In this document: in pieces, positions 12,176-23,196 of the stretch
Numbering within the stretch: position 1 is the first letter of the stretch
Layout: each line of letters opens with the position of its first letter
Assembly: GCF_003590095.1 (NCBI RefSeq)
Contig: NC_039482.1
Location: forward strand, 17,005,657 to 17,069,656
Length of the DNA stretch: 64,000 bases
Origin: Trichoplusia ni
Lineage: Eukaryota > Arthropoda > Insecta > Lepidoptera > Noctuidae
Direction: 5' to 3'
The notes under the pieces: generated by a model
What the model was told of the DNA's origin: nothing
Database searches by the model: none
Seen by the model: the letters and a program-made list of their open reading frames with translations, nothing else
Program-made: the position numbers and the translations under genes

Positions 12176-12409
12176 GGGTGATTCTCCAGAAAAAAATAAC
12201 ACAAGTTAACGTCGTCATTATCCTCACCAACTGGTCTAAGTAACTGTAGTACTATATTTAAAAAAAAAATTAAGTCATCTTTTAATAGCCTGAGTACTTT
12301 ACGAACTTGGATAAAAATAATAAAGAATACATCAATCTGCAGTATCAAAAGTGTGGTGAGGATAATGACGTTTTTAACTTGTTTTACTTTTTCCCGGAGA
12401 ATCACCCTC
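12176..12409. repeat. Imperfect inverted repeat, arms about 55 bp
   Basis: The left arm (12,176-12,229; gggtgattctcc ... gtcattatcctcaccaa) and the right arm (12,354-12,409; gtggtgaggataatgac ... ggagaatcaccc) are reverse complements with a few mismatches around a spacer of about 125 bp. Weaker complementarity continues into the spacer (taactgtag / ctgcagta). It could be a degraded foldback element or a long hairpin. Open frames overlapping it on both strands are by-products of the symmetry. Confidence 0.65.
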
Positions 12410-12544
12410 TTAATTTGATCATCAGATTACTTTCATTATATTTAAAGATTTTTAACTACAATATATTGAAGAGTAAATTCAAGTTTATCCACCTCATATT
12501 TCCCCAAACATGAAACTCTTCACTACAGTTTCGCGCACGTTTGA

Positions 12545-12738
12545 TGCGCGCGCGCAACTCCCTCAGTATATCTTGTGCGACCGCGCGCGACTCCTGCGCA
12601 ACTCGAACCGCGATCTTTGGATATTAGTGATTTATTAAAAAGTGTTAATATTTGTGTGTTATTTAATAGTGGTTTATAAAAGAAAAGTGTTTTTTTTTCT
12701 CAAGAAAAAAAGCTTCGGATTTATTTTAATATCAAAGG
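12545..12738 (+). promoter_or_regulatory. Candidate alternative promoter and non-coding first exon of the GH31 gene
   Basis: A short GC-rich patch (12,525-12,612, repeated gcgcgc runs) stands out in AT-rich intron 2. It contains ccctcagtat, an arthropod-type initiator (TCAGT) at about 12,564. About 170 bp downstream is a good donor, atcaaag|gtaatatg at 12,739. Splicing from here to exon 3 would give a transcript whose first in-frame ATG could be the Met in SEFSMDDDDYSP of exon 3, giving a shorter cytoplasmic tail. This is inferred from sequence only. Confidence 0.3.
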
Positions 12739-13470
12739 TAATATGAATTGATATATATATTTTTACAAAAATAAAATCATCAAATTCTTATTATTAATTA
12801 ATTCTCATTTTTTTACATAAATGTAAAATGTTTCGGTCATTAATTTGTATCCAGATAAAGACAATTTTACAATTAAAGCACTTGCGTTGGGCTGTCTAGA
12901 TAACTAAGTAAACTATACAAAAAAAATGATGAGAAAAAAAGAAAAAAATAATTTACAACCTCCTTTTATTGGTAGTCTCTTTAGACTCTTTGATTGATCC
13001 AGAATCTTGTATTCCAAAAAAAAAAAAATAGGGGTCAAGAGAAATGCAACAGAACACTTCAATGTATATACCTATATTGTTTTGCATGATGATAAGACAG
13101 ACAGTTACTTTCTCATGATATTAAAATGTTTTTGTTTTGTAGAGAAAGCTGTATACTGGTTAATGGATTTCTAGATTTTTCTTTATGTGAGTGCCGAACA
13201 ATCGCGATATTTGCGTTGAGTCTGACAAACATTTAGATTAAATAATTATAAAACTTAAGTGGATAGATAAGTTTAGTCTAGATTTTAATTTTAACGAGGA
13301 TAAATTAAAACGTAGCATAAAAAAACATATTCAGTTTTACTTTTGATTTTTTGGCGTTCAAATAATACAACCTCGTAGCCTAACTTGAGTAGAAATGGAT
13401 TTGAATATTCAATTACTGGTGAATATTAGTGAACTAATAATAAACCTACTTTTCCATTAGATTTTAAACT

Positions 13471-13568
13471 GATCATTTATGGAAATATCAACTGTGTAGC
13501 TATGGTTTATGAGATATAGCCTTTTGACTACAGCCATTAGTAATAGGGTTCTCATTTCACCCTTTTCA
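13471..13568 (+). repeat. Fragment of dispersed repeat
   Basis: The phrases 'aactgtgtagctatggttta' and 'gagatatagccttttgacta', ending in 'aatagggttctcatttcacc', match the interior of the same dispersed repeat type as 2,130-2,290, here on the plus strand. Both ends are missing. Confidence 0.45.
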
Positions 13569-13874
13569 AAATACTTATTCCGATCGAATACAAAACTTCA
13601 TTTAAAAGGTAACAAAACACCTAGGTACATATAACAAGTTCCATGTTTTATGGAGCTGTTATTTTTATTATTATTACCATAAAAACCATTAATTAGTAGA
13701 AACGTTTTATTAATGAAATGCGTCATAACATTAACTCGTTTATCGTTACTTTGTATCGGAACATTTGTGGAAAGAATTTGTTTCTCCCGTTGGTAAAAAA
13801 ATGGTGCATCGGTATTCCCCTCACATTTTTGGAAATTGCAGGTGTAATGTGGAATTAATTTATTCGTAAACTAT

Positions 13875-14000
13875 GTGTTGACCGCGGACCCGCCCGCTCT
13901 ACAAACGGAAAATGGTCCGACGGGAACTTAAGTTAACATAGTGTTAATCCAGTTTATAAACTATCTGTGTGCCAAGTTTCGTCTGGATCCATTCAGTGTT
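13875..14000 (-). mobile_element. Degraded Helitron-like interior fragment
   Basis: The sequence 'gtgttaatccagtttataaa' followed by 'ctatctgtgtgccaagtttc' is the reverse-strand counterpart of the region seen in the 11,405 copy ('acagatagtttataaacagg'). It is a truncated copy with no intact ends. Confidence 0.4.
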
Positions 14001-14915
14001 TTTGAGTTTTGAATTGACAAGATCTACAACAATATTTTTTAAGAATAATGATATACAATACAACCGATTATTAAAACAACCAAACCAAACTTGATGAAAT
14101 GAGCCTAATTTACGGGACCAAATGATAGCAGAAAAGAATCAACATAATCGGTTTATCCGGTCCGTAGTTCTTAGGTTAAAAAAAAAACCTGAAGAAATGC
14201 GAACCGCATCTTTTTTGGAGTCGGTTTAAAAGTAAAAACTTCTTCGTTATTTATCGTAATTTCCACGACATTTATGCCCGGATGGGCTGCAGACGAACGA
14301 CTATTGAAACGCTGAAATCTACCCAAAGTGGGCGAACACCTCTGCCTTCCTCTTAGAAATGCAAGCGTGATTGTTACATAAATACTGTCAGAACAAAGAC
14401 TTGTATTCGCTTGTCTGGGTTATCAGACTCTGCATAGGATGAACTTGTCTTGATTGACATGGCAACGGAAAAAAGAGAGACCATGTTGTGTACTGGTAAA
14501 ATCGTTTCTTTTGTCGAGAAATTATAAGAAGTGCAGCATTTTAAACAAAAGTGGTATTGGAATTAGAAAGGCATACAATTACCTTGCTCTTGAATTATTT
14601 GAATCTTAAGTAAAGTTTGGGAGATTGCAAGAGGCTTTGTTTTTAATAAATACGTACATATGTTCGTCTGTGTTATGTAGGACAGATGCTAAGTTAAATA
14701 TTTGTCGTGATTTTTTACATCTTTTTCTTATCTTGAATGAAAGGTAAACTAAAATACTTCCACGGAACTGATGTCTGATAAAAGAGTAATCTAAAACAAA
14801 TGAGTAGGCGAGTAGTTGGAGAACAATACAAAAGGAAAACGGATTGTTTCGTGATTCCAACATTTCATATTGCTTTGTTTTAGTTACGCCATTATTGATT
14901 AATTTGCTGTGGGAA

Positions 14916-15058
14916 ATATCATCATCATCATCAGCCCATATTCGTCCACTGCTGGACATAGGCCTACCCAAATGCACGCTATCTAGATCTATCTTCGGCT
15001 GCTCGTATCCAGCTCCTGCTAGTCATCTTGTGCTGATCATCCCTCCAAATATGATGAT
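14916..15058 (+). repeat. Dispersed repeat 'cactgctggacataggcct'
   Basis: A (atc)n run is followed by 'cccatattcgtccactgctg', 'gacataggcct' and 'tcttcggctgctcgtatcca'. The same order of phrases recurs at 17,645-17,765 and, in reverse, at 21,050-21,107. The class (SINE versus LINE tail) is not decidable here. Confidence 0.65.
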
Positions 15059-15703
15059 ATAATGTGGGAAATATGATGTTCCTGCAATCTTCAAACTTTT
15101 CAACTGTTTATTTTTTAAATGGGTATTTATTTTATTCTAAAATCTGCAGACAGAACTATCTGCAAATAATTTTAGTATGATTACTATACCACTATTTTCC
15201 TGTGGTGGAACTTTGTCTTGTGCATATTGTAAATCGTATTTTAATTATTTGATTTGTAATTCAATACAATTTGATATACGTTTTGCAATTGTGTAGACAT
15301 ATTGTCTCACGATAACCAGAAATAAAGACGTATTGGTAACAATACTTGCTCTTTGACCCGCGTTATCAAACGTATTGCAGTCGGCTTCAGATTCCTATGG
15401 ACGTAGCAAACTGCTGTTATTTATACAAAGTGATTACAAATATTTAGATTTGAATTAACTAGTTATAACCCTTGGCTCCGCTTCCAGGACTGTTGGTATT
15501 TAAACTATTCTTTCATGGGAGTTCAATAAAAAATGTTGAAAAAATGGTCGCCCAGAACCGATTTGTTAAAATAGATTGATTGACAAACAAGACAATTTTT
15601 ACAAAGATTTTTCTATATCTTACAAGGAAAAGAAGACGAAGCTTATGTTTTCAGAACCATAACTGTTTTAGGTTCTAAGATATGTAGAAAATTGGGATTT
15701 TAA

Positions 15704-15937
15704 TCTATACTTACTAATATATAAAGCTGAAGAGTTTGTTTGTTTGTTTGAACAAACTGAAAAATTATTTTTGTGTTGAATAGACCATTCATCGAGGAAG
15801 GCTTTAGGCTATAAACCATCACGCTGCGGCTAATAGGAGCGAAGATAAGTACAATGGAAAATGTGAAAAAACAGGGCAGGTATAAATCATAACTTATAAC
15901 TTCTACCCACGGGAACGAAGTCGCGGGCAACAGCTAG
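15704..15937 (+). mobile_element. Non-autonomous Helitron-like element, apparently end to end
   Basis: The 5' end is TC (tctatacttactaatata) and the 3' end is CTAG (caacagCTAG), with flanking A before and T after, as expected for insertion at an A/T dinucleotide. A GC-rich sub-terminal imperfect hairpin (cccacg ... cgcggg) precedes CTAG by a few bases. Length is 234 bp with no coding capacity. The interior phrases 'gaccattcatcgaggaaggc' and 'taggctataaacc' are typical of Lepidopteran copies. Confidence 0.75.
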
Positions 15938-16507
15938 TGTTCTTAAAAGTCAAGACTATTCATTGTGTGACAAACACAAAAACTCCGGCAGTTAAGGATC
16001 TTAAAAAATACTTTTTTGCATGTGAAGAGCATGTTTCATAGATAATCTCATAACCAATTTCCTTTTTTTTCGCCATGAAGAAAAATGATTTCAAAGATTG
16101 AAAGAGTACCAAAGCTTGCATGTAAAATAACCAGAGTACGCGAACAAAGTAGGTTTTCAAATGAAAATATCACATGGCATATTTCTGATGACATCAACGT
16201 AAAACAAAACCTTGTCGTTTATATCATGTGATCATATTGCAGCATTAGATTGAAATTAACCCTGAGGTACTCGCATTAGAAGATAAAGATGTTTATATTA
16301 TATTACGGCTTAGACGCGGATTTCTAGAGACATTAATAATGAATTATATAATTATGTAGATGACGTTGTGCGTTATATTAATTTGTAATAGATTTGACTC
16401 TGAAGGTTAAAGAAACATGCGAATACCCTTTCAGTCTTGATCACGGTATTTAAAAAAGTTTATAGTTTTTCGGCTGCAAAAAATACTTTTTTTTTATTAA
16501 AAATTCA

Positions 16508-16656
16508 AGTCTCATGCAGAAAGACACCTACACTTGGGGCAAGCATTCGTGGATCACACAAATACTTGTCCTTCGCGGGAATCGATCCCGCGACACGTCG
16601 CGCTCAGTGGATTATGTGGATAGAGTGGTGACCTCAACCACTCGGCTATCCGGGCA
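16508..16656 (-). mobile_element. tRNA-derived SINE, minus strand
   Basis: Read on the minus strand it starts gcccggatagccgagtggtt (A-box) and has gggatcgattcccgcg (B-box) about 50 bp later, then 'gacaagtatttgtgtgatcc' and 'acgaatgcttgcc'. It is one of the better preserved tRNA-like heads in the window. It is not a functional tRNA because the SINE body follows directly. Confidence 0.75.
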
Positions 16657-17644
16657 GTCCAAAGTCACAGTATCTTTAAAATTACTCGGAAAATAGGTTC
16701 TTTTTAGCTATGAGACAGTTTCGTACTCCCAGTTTTAAACAAATATCGCATTTACGTTTAGAAAATATAAGTTTCTTAAAATAAGAACAGCTGTCTAATT
16801 GTTACCGTGACCCACATTTCTGAAATAAATCGTTCTGTCATAAAACTGAGATAAAAACGTTTTAATGATAGGAAAACAAATAGAGACGTTATGATGATTG
16901 CGTGGAAATATATTCAAGATCAAAAGAACGGTTCCCATTAATCATGAATTTATTTCCTTATCATTGTATTCTTTATGACAGTGTTGTAATTTATGGTTTC
17001 AGAAGTTGTGCTATGGTCTATGTTTATAGGGTCTTTTTTAGACTATGTTGCCTATGCAATATCTCTGGGTAAAGACTTCTCAGTTTCTCGTTTAAACCTC
17101 TTCACCTTTTGCATACTTTGACTGTATACGCTGATTATCTGACAAGATTGTCACATTATCTTCTTCTGGTCAGCCCTGTACCCTAAGCCTCTTTTTCATC
17201 TTATTTTAATTTACCTTTTCTCAAATTTTTAGATTTTAATTTTAGAGACTTTGAAATTTAAATGTGGGTGACCTTTTTTCCATAATTTATAAATCTATGT
17301 ATTTACTTACTAGATTTCTCAAAATCATAAAGGTTTTCATCCATTCTTCTTTCTACATTGCTGTCCCTCAGACACATTTACGTTCCAAACCTGAGCTGAT
17401 GTTTTTGTAAGACTGAACTCTTTCCCACGGACGTCGCCTTTCGAACCCATTCTTAAAACAATCAACTTTATAAGGAAACAGTTCTTTATTTACAAACATA
17501 TATTACTGTAGCATTATATAATCATGTTATTAATACTTATATGCAAGTTTGTTTCGTTTTCTACAGCGGAAACATAGCTCTTGAGATGCTCTCTTGTAGC
17601 TCTATAGATGAGTTATCATATTATTATTGAGGGCTGTAGCTCAT

Positions 17645-17765
17645 AATCATCATCACGCCATATTCGTCCACTGCTGGATATAGGCCTCCAACATTGCTGC
17701 CCATCGAGATCTGTATATCTTCGGCTGCTCGTATCCAGCTTCTGCCAGCCGGAGATCGCAAGTAG
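17645..17765 (+). repeat. Dispersed repeat 'cactgctggatataggcct', second copy
   Basis: It shares 'ccatattcgtccactgctgg', 'atataggcctcc' and 'cttcggctgctcgtatccag' with the copy at 14,916-15,058. It is truncated on the right after 'ctgccagccgga'. Confidence 0.6.
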
Positions 17766-19775
17766 GAAATACAGGAGATCAACGATCACCTCTTGAAATA
17801 ACTACTTTAGATGTGGAAGCGAGACGCCACTTAACGGTGTGTTGCGCTATCTTGTTTTCGCAATGTTTTCGTTGTTTTCCGGATTGGAAAGCTCATGATT
17901 TGAACCCATGCCCAGGGTTTGGAAGCTGTATATCTCGGATTCTCGCCAAATCATAACACCCCGAGCCCCTTTAGCTGCCTAAGCCACAGGTTTGCTTACG
18001 CAAAATTCTTGCGTGGTGATAAAATCCTGACTGTTTAGTAAAATACACACAGTATACATACGTAACACCTAAACTACCTAGATTTCAAATTCAAGTAGGA
18101 TGAAGTCACTTTACGCATTTTAACAGTAATGGATGCCTACGACTAAGTATTTTAGCGATAAACTGGAGCTCACCTTGGACATTCTTGTTTATTCCTTAAG
18201 CCAGAAATTAATATGGTTGAATCTTGTTCGATTTTAGTACGATTAAACTGAAGAGGACATTTTTGAATACCGTAAGAGACGTAAGACATGTTTTTTTTCT
18301 GGAAAAGTATGATTATTAAGCCGATTTATACATTCACTTTTTATTTGCATACAGATTCGTGCTCTACGTTTTCAATTTTCAGATTTTCTGCAGAATCAAC
18401 TACCATGTCAAATTGATCACTATTGAAATTTATGCTTGTGTCGAACTAACTGTTATTTTTTTAATTTACTCTTGCACGGCTTAAAGATACTTAATAACAT
18501 TTCCCATTGTCCTTATCACTTGGTTCACATTAGCGGTTCAAGATATCCTCTAATGCCGAGAACTCTACCGTCAAATGATACAGCCGTGTGTAAATTAGCT
18601 TCCTCATTACCGAGCGTGCTGTGGCTCTTCTAAACGCCATTTTTGTTTGAAACGGTATTCCAACCGTTATCTTTTACACATATTGATATGGGCTAGGGCA
18701 AGACGTGCAGACATTAGTTAAATATTTGTTAGCATTGGTGGGGTATATGAAGTTTTGGCACTAAAGCGTACTCTGCTTGTATTATAATAAGAAAAAATAA
18801 GTAGGACCTTCCATCAACAATCAAAGGATGGTTAAATCTACAATTATTTGTAATAAAAGAAAGAAAAATAGATCTTTTTTTTATTCATTAAAATAAATAA
18901 ATTTTTCGTTATATCCTCAAAAAAGGTTCAATGAAATTCTATCAAAAAATCTGTTTAATAAATGAATGACTGAATTATTTCAGCTATCAGTTCAAATGGG
19001 ATACAGAATTAACTATCTATCTACCTGACAGCCATTTAAACTATAATTAGGTCGATATCTTCAATACAATGTCATTATCAATCATTTCGTTCCGTTATAA
19101 CTGTGTTATTGTTATTGTAAACAAGAAAGTATTTTGATAACAAGTCGTAGAATTGTTTGGGTTATAATGACTGTTGTGTAGTATTGTAGTCGGTAGTAAG
19201 TTGATTTCAATTCCTAGAAGATAATATTCAAGACTTCTACTTAAAAACGTAAACAGTGAGACTGCATGTTGCATGGTGCTGAACCTGGGCTCCGATTCTG
19301 CTAACAATGGCCCATGAGGCCATGAATGAATGGCAATTGGGTTAAATTCGAAACTATTCCTATTCTCTTAAGCATTTTGTCACCACAATATTTGGAGAAT
19401 TCATTGTATTGATTGATCGTGAGTGTTCCGCCCCTACTGAATATCCATGTATTTTTTTTGAAAAATGCGTAGAATAATAGAAATAGTGTTAATTTAACTC
19501 CTTTTCCATTAATTAAGTAATCAGCCATTGTAAATAGTAGAATTGGGGTCCTGATGTCTCTCCGTTGGTATCGGTTTGCCTTTCCATCGGGCTAAGGGAG
19601 TTAGGGAATAGAAAGTGCAGTGTATGATTATTTGCACACTTGTCTATGGATTACGCGTAGTACTAATATCCCTCGTGGACAGCTGGTATTTTGCGACCTG
19701 CCTTGGCCAAAACCAGTCGTGATTTTTCTGTTCAATCTTAACATTAATGATGTCTAATTGTTTCTATATTCCCAG

Positions 19776-19923
19776 GTCTCCGCTGCGGTCACCGCGGCGC
19801 AAGTCGACGGCGCCGCGCCGGTTCGGTCGCTCGGAGTTCAGCATGGACGACGATGACTACTCGCCCAGCAACTCCGTCACCTCCGTCAACTCACTCGCCA
19901 GTCTGCTCAGGGAGAAACTACAG
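19776..19923 (+). CDS. GH31 glycosidase-like (MYORG-like) coding exon 3
   Basis: The acceptor ttctatattcccag at 19,775 and donor CAG|GTTTGT at 19,924 bound 148 bp. The first base completes Lys102, and residues 103-151 follow: a basic Ser/Pro segment (SPLRSPRRKSTAPRRFGRSE) then an acidic and Ser-rich one ending SLASLLREKLQ. High GC relative to flanks and consistent phase support coding. The SP and RRKS motifs could be cytoplasmic phosphorylation sites (inference). If the alternative first exon near 12.55 kb is used, translation could start at the internal Met here. Confidence 0.85.
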
Positions 19924-20175
19924 GTTTGTTGCTGTTGTTACTTAAAAAAAAAACAATGGATATAGGTACTTTTAGCTATGTTATTTCAAGAATAGAGAGA
20001 TAAAGACTTTCGTAGCCTTCTTGACATTCATTTTCATTCTCTCTTCGACCGGACGTTCGTAGCATATGACAATTACACCAGTTCACACGAAGGGATAGTT
20101 ATCTCTTGCAAAGTTATTGCCATATTTTGTAAATACCTTAAAAAAACCTTAAACATTTTGTACAATTACTTCCAG

Positions 20176-20398
20176 AGCATTCCTCAGAAAATTCGCAAGA
20201 AGCCGACGGACTACAAGCTGCGTGCGTTCGTGGGGCTAATGTTTCTAGCCATCGTGTTCTTCGTGGGGTTCGCGTATGTCTTGTACCACCAGCAGGCTCT
20301 CACCAAGGCCTACTTCGACAACGTGCAGTTCAACGAACCGAAAAGACTCATCAGGATTTATAATAAAGATGATGTTGAGATCTTAAGGGCGAACTTAG
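20176..20398 (+). CDS. GH31 glycosidase-like (MYORG-like) coding exon 4, membrane anchor
   Basis: The acceptor acttccag and donor TTAG|GTAAGA bound 223 bp, residues 152-225 plus one base of the next codon. A basic stretch (QKIRKKPTDYKLR) is followed by a single hydrophobic span at about residues 168-188 (AFVGLMFLAIVFFVGFAYVLY), with no cleavable signal peptide before it. Positive charges on the N-terminal side predict a type II anchor: N-terminus in the cytoplasm, catalytic domain in the lumen or outside. This matches the known topology of vertebrate MYORG. The stem region (LTKAYFDNVQFNEPKRLIRIYNK) begins the luminal part. Confidence 0.9.
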
Positions 20399-20663
20399 GT
20401 AAGAAGTTGTTCTTAAATAGACTTGATAAAGATTTTTACTCTTATTTGTACTAAAACCGGAAAGAACAAAATATATTCAAAGTGGAGCTTAAGTATATAA
20501 CGAAATCATTATCCATCCTTGAATCCTTCATCAATATTTTATAATAAAAAAATATACTAAAAGTCATCACAGAAATCGGAAATTTTAAGCTAAGGCCACA
20601 GACCGCATTTTTGTCAAATATTGTATGTTACATTTACTTATACATCAATAACTACGTTCCCAG

Positions 20664-20840
20664 CGGCCAACATCCAAGGCAAAGTGAACGCGTACCCGTG
20701 CCTGGCGCAGCACCGGCGCGCCGGCGCGGAGTGCCTGGAGTGGCTCCACACGCTGCGCTTCTACCTCAAGTCGCTGCCGCACGACCCCGGCCTCGACAAC
20801 ACCACCTGCTACTCCGTGCACTGGAAGGCTTTGAGACCTG
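20664..20840 (+). CDS. GH31 glycosidase-like (MYORG-like) coding exon 5
   Basis: The acceptor acgttcccag and donor CCTG|GTAAGT bound 177 bp, phase 1 on both sides. It encodes residues 227-284, with codons 226 and 285 split: ANIQGKVNAYPCLAQHRR ... CLEWLHTLRFYLKSL ... TTCYSVHWKALRP. The block is GC-rich and contains an NTT sequon, in agreement with a luminal location. It corresponds to the N-terminal beta domain of MYORG-type GH31 proteins, which ends in a conserved Cys/Trp motif before the next exon's DCFDWG. Confidence 0.9.
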
Positions 20841-21049
20841 GTAAGTTTCTCGAAGTAAAGTAGAATTGCTGCCTTTATAAGGATCTGATGCTACCCCAGT
20901 GTATTATGTAATCTCGTCTCTTATTGTATGGGTAGACATTGCTGCTGACCCACGTATTGACTGCGTTGAAATGGCTTCTCATTTTTGTGGTATTTGCATG
21001 TGTATGATTATTTCTGGCACATAAAATAATATATTTAACCATTTTCGAG

Positions 21050-21107
21050 AGGCCTACGTCAACCAGTAGACGAATATAGGGTCATGATGATGATGATGAT
21101 GATGATA
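21050..21107 (-). repeat. Dispersed repeat end with (atg)n
   Basis: The reverse complement reads (atc)n then 'cctatattcgtctactggtt' and 'gacgtaggcct', matching the start of the repeats at 14,916 and 17,645. It lies in intron 5. Confidence 0.55.
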
Positions 21108-21196
21108 TAACCATTTGAGATTACAAGCAATTAATTTGAAATCGCTGTACGGCACTTGTAGTTCTTATATTCTATATATATATTCTTGTATTTCAG

Positions 21197-22602
21197 ATGT
21201 GTATCCAAACGACTGTTTCGACTGGGGCGAGACAAAAGTCCACTGGTACGGAGGAGGCCAGTCATTAAACCTCACTTGGCCGCTAGACAGCGGGTCGTTG
21301 GACTACACTCCCTTCGTAACTGGTGACATGCAGAAATCTCAGTGGGGCAACGTACTCACGCGGTACTTCATCAACTCTAAAGGCGCTGCGATTATTATAG
21401 ACGACGACACCCCTCTACATATCTCAGTCAATAAAGGAGGGAAACAAATCTGCCTCAAATCAATGTACCATGAATTTGCTTACCCTAACAAACTGACTGA
21501 GTTCCCTGAAATGAAGTACAATATCTGCACCTCGGAAGACATGACGTCACTGCATTCATCAATACACAGCCACAGACGAGCCCCATTATGGGATGGCTTG
21601 AAGCCAGCTGATATGCAAACATTAGAATCTCTTATATCAGAACCAGTTTGGCAAATAGCACCAAGGTTCAAACAAGAATTGCAAGCGGAGACCATCTCCA
21701 AATATACTGAAGATGTGATTAATTTAGGATTTTTGAAACAAGGACATGTATTAATCAATGAGCATTGGCAGAATGAAATAGGTGATCTGTCCGTAGATAC
21801 AAGTCGTTTTGATACTTTAAATACAACAGTAGATAAGCTACATAGAAGAGGATTCAAAGTAGCATTTACCATCCAACCTTTTATAAGTACAGAAAGTAAA
21901 AACTTCGCAGAATGCGTTCAAAGAAGACTGCTGATTAGTGAGAGAAATAGTGATCGACGGATACCAGCTTTAACTCGATTCAAGTCTTTAGCGAGTGCTG
22001 GGGTCCTAGACATAACAAATAACGAGTCAGTTCCATGGTTCTTGGAGAAGCTGCAGGCGGTGATCGACGAGTACCATATCGACTCATTCTTCTTGGACTT
22101 GGGAACTGCTTACGATATGCCTCATTACTTCCGCTGCGAAAAACTGTTGACTAACCCTGACCAGTACAAAAAGATATTTACTAAGACTTTTGAGAAGACT
22201 TTGAATATAATTGGAGTGTCGTCAGCAGTGTCGTTGCCTCGTCCTCCTATTTTCGTGTCTTTACCACCTTTTGAGTCGACATGGCAAGCTTTGAGACTAG
22301 TCATTCCTACTATGTTGACATACGGAGTAAATGGATTTCCATTCATCATGCCAGGAGCAGTTGGTGGGGATATCTATTGGCCAGGCAGTGAGCAGTTCTT
22401 GCCATCTTCCAAAGGCTTGGTAGAAACAACAAACGCCACTCAAGAGAATGGTATAGAGTTGCCAGAGAGAGAGTTGTACATGAGATGGTTGCAGATGGCG
22501 ACGTTCCTACCAGTTATGAAGTTTACTCACCTGCCGAGCAAGTACAATGATGAGAGGGTGTTGGAGTTAGCGAAGAATTTGACCTCGTTGAGACAAAAAA
22601 TG
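21197..22602 (+). CDS. GH31 glycosidase-like (MYORG-like) coding exon 6, main catalytic domain
   Basis: This 1,406-bp exon (acceptor tatttcag, donor ATG|GTAAGT) encodes residues 286-753 of an 859-residue protein. It carries the GH31 (beta/alpha)8 barrel: PVWQIAPRFKQEL at the barrel start, GFKVAFTIQPFIS, then DSFFLDLGTAYDMPHYF, whose Asp585 aligns with the GH31 nucleophile, then ESTWQALRLVIPTMLTYGVN and FPFIMPGAVGGDIYW, and the conserved ERELYMRWLQMATFLPVMKF. GH31 enzymes hydrolyse alpha-glycosides by a retaining mechanism; human MYORG is a luminal alpha-galactosidase. Compared with MYORG, the acid/base position (five residues before Trp647) is Pro642 and not Asp, and the usual PDMxGG is PGAVGG. 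Catalytic activity is therefore doubtful. Confidence 0.92.
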
Positions 22603-22698
22603 GTAAGTTATTACTAGTTATTACATTTTCTACTATCAATTATAAATTGGAAGTTCAACGTCGCACTAATATTAAATGAATCCTTTTCTCATTGTCAG

Positions 22699-22879
22699 GT
22701 CACTCCACTACTATTGAAATACAAACGGGAAGCTCTAGAAGAAGGCCTGCCTCTGATCCGTCCTCTGTGGCTGGTGAGCGGCACCGACATCGCTCCGATG
22801 CCTGTACAGGACGAGTTTGCCATCGGCAATGAGATCGTCGTCGCACCTATATTAGAAAGAGGGCAGACTACGAGAGATG
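22699..22879 (+). CDS. GH31 glycosidase-like (MYORG-like) coding exon 7
   Basis: Acceptor attgtcag and donor GATG|GTAAGT bound 181 bp, residues 754-813 plus one base. The peptide runs VTPLLLKYKREALEEGLPLI then RPLWLVSGTDIAPMPVQDEF and AIGNEIVVAPILERGQTTRD. This matches the conserved GH31 post-barrel segment (PxxRPLW...FxxGxxxLVAPV). It forms the edge of the barrel and the start of the C-terminal beta domain. The intron before it is only 96 bp. Confidence 0.92.
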
Positions 22880-22919
22880 GTAAGTTAGACAAATATGTAA
22901 ATAAATATGTTCGTGAGGA

Positions 22920-23035
22920 TCATTCATTATTAAAAGATGCAACAGTTTACTCACGCGTATTTATCGAAAGTATCCGACGAGGCGGTCCCGCTGCGCTCAG
23001 CTCAAGATTAAGGACTTCGGTTGGGTCATTTAATA
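22920..23035. mobile_element. Foldback MITE, copy 2 (degraded, one arm)
   Basis: The sequence 'tcattattaaaagatgcaac', 'agtttactcacgcgtattta' and 'aaggacttcggttgggtc' matches one arm and the centre of the foldback family at 9,745 and 24,433. The opposite arm is missing. It lies inside intron 7 (22,880-23,196) of the GH31 gene, so this insertion is transcribed. Confidence 0.7.
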
Positions 23036-23196
23036 GTTTACTATCTACTGAATACGTTATTTATTCTTGGACAAAGTATCCTCGTTTTTGCGAAATCAAA
23101 CGAGTAATGGAATTTTGTTGCATTGTTCAATTACCATTGGCTGAACTATTTATCTTACATCAAAAGGTATGTGAAATCAATGTATTCTGTTTCCAG

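Larger units (their letters stand above)
6974..19775 (+). other. Intron 2 of the GH31 gene
   Basis: This 12.8-kb intron holds many dispersed elements: a hairpin at 8,188-8,225, the repeat at 8,453-8,862, a foldback MITE at 9,745-9,940, a SINE at 10,519-10,746, a Helitron-like fragment at 11,405-11,530, an inverted repeat at 12,176-12,409, the candidate alternative first exon at 12,545-12,738, and further Helitron, SINE and dispersed-repeat copies up to 17,765. The stretches 6,974-8,180 and 17,770-19,775 show nothing I can assign. Confidence 0.5.

Noticed and set aside
12055..12405. 116-codon minus-strand open frame rich in Leu, Ile and Phe
   Set aside because: It spans the imperfect inverted repeat, and the similar frame on the plus strand arises from the same symmetry. 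AT-rich sequence often gives hydrophobic spurious frames.
14606..14977. 123-codon minus-strand open frame
   Set aside because: It overlaps a dispersed repeat and an (atc)n run (translated as poly-Asp), with no homology or splice context.
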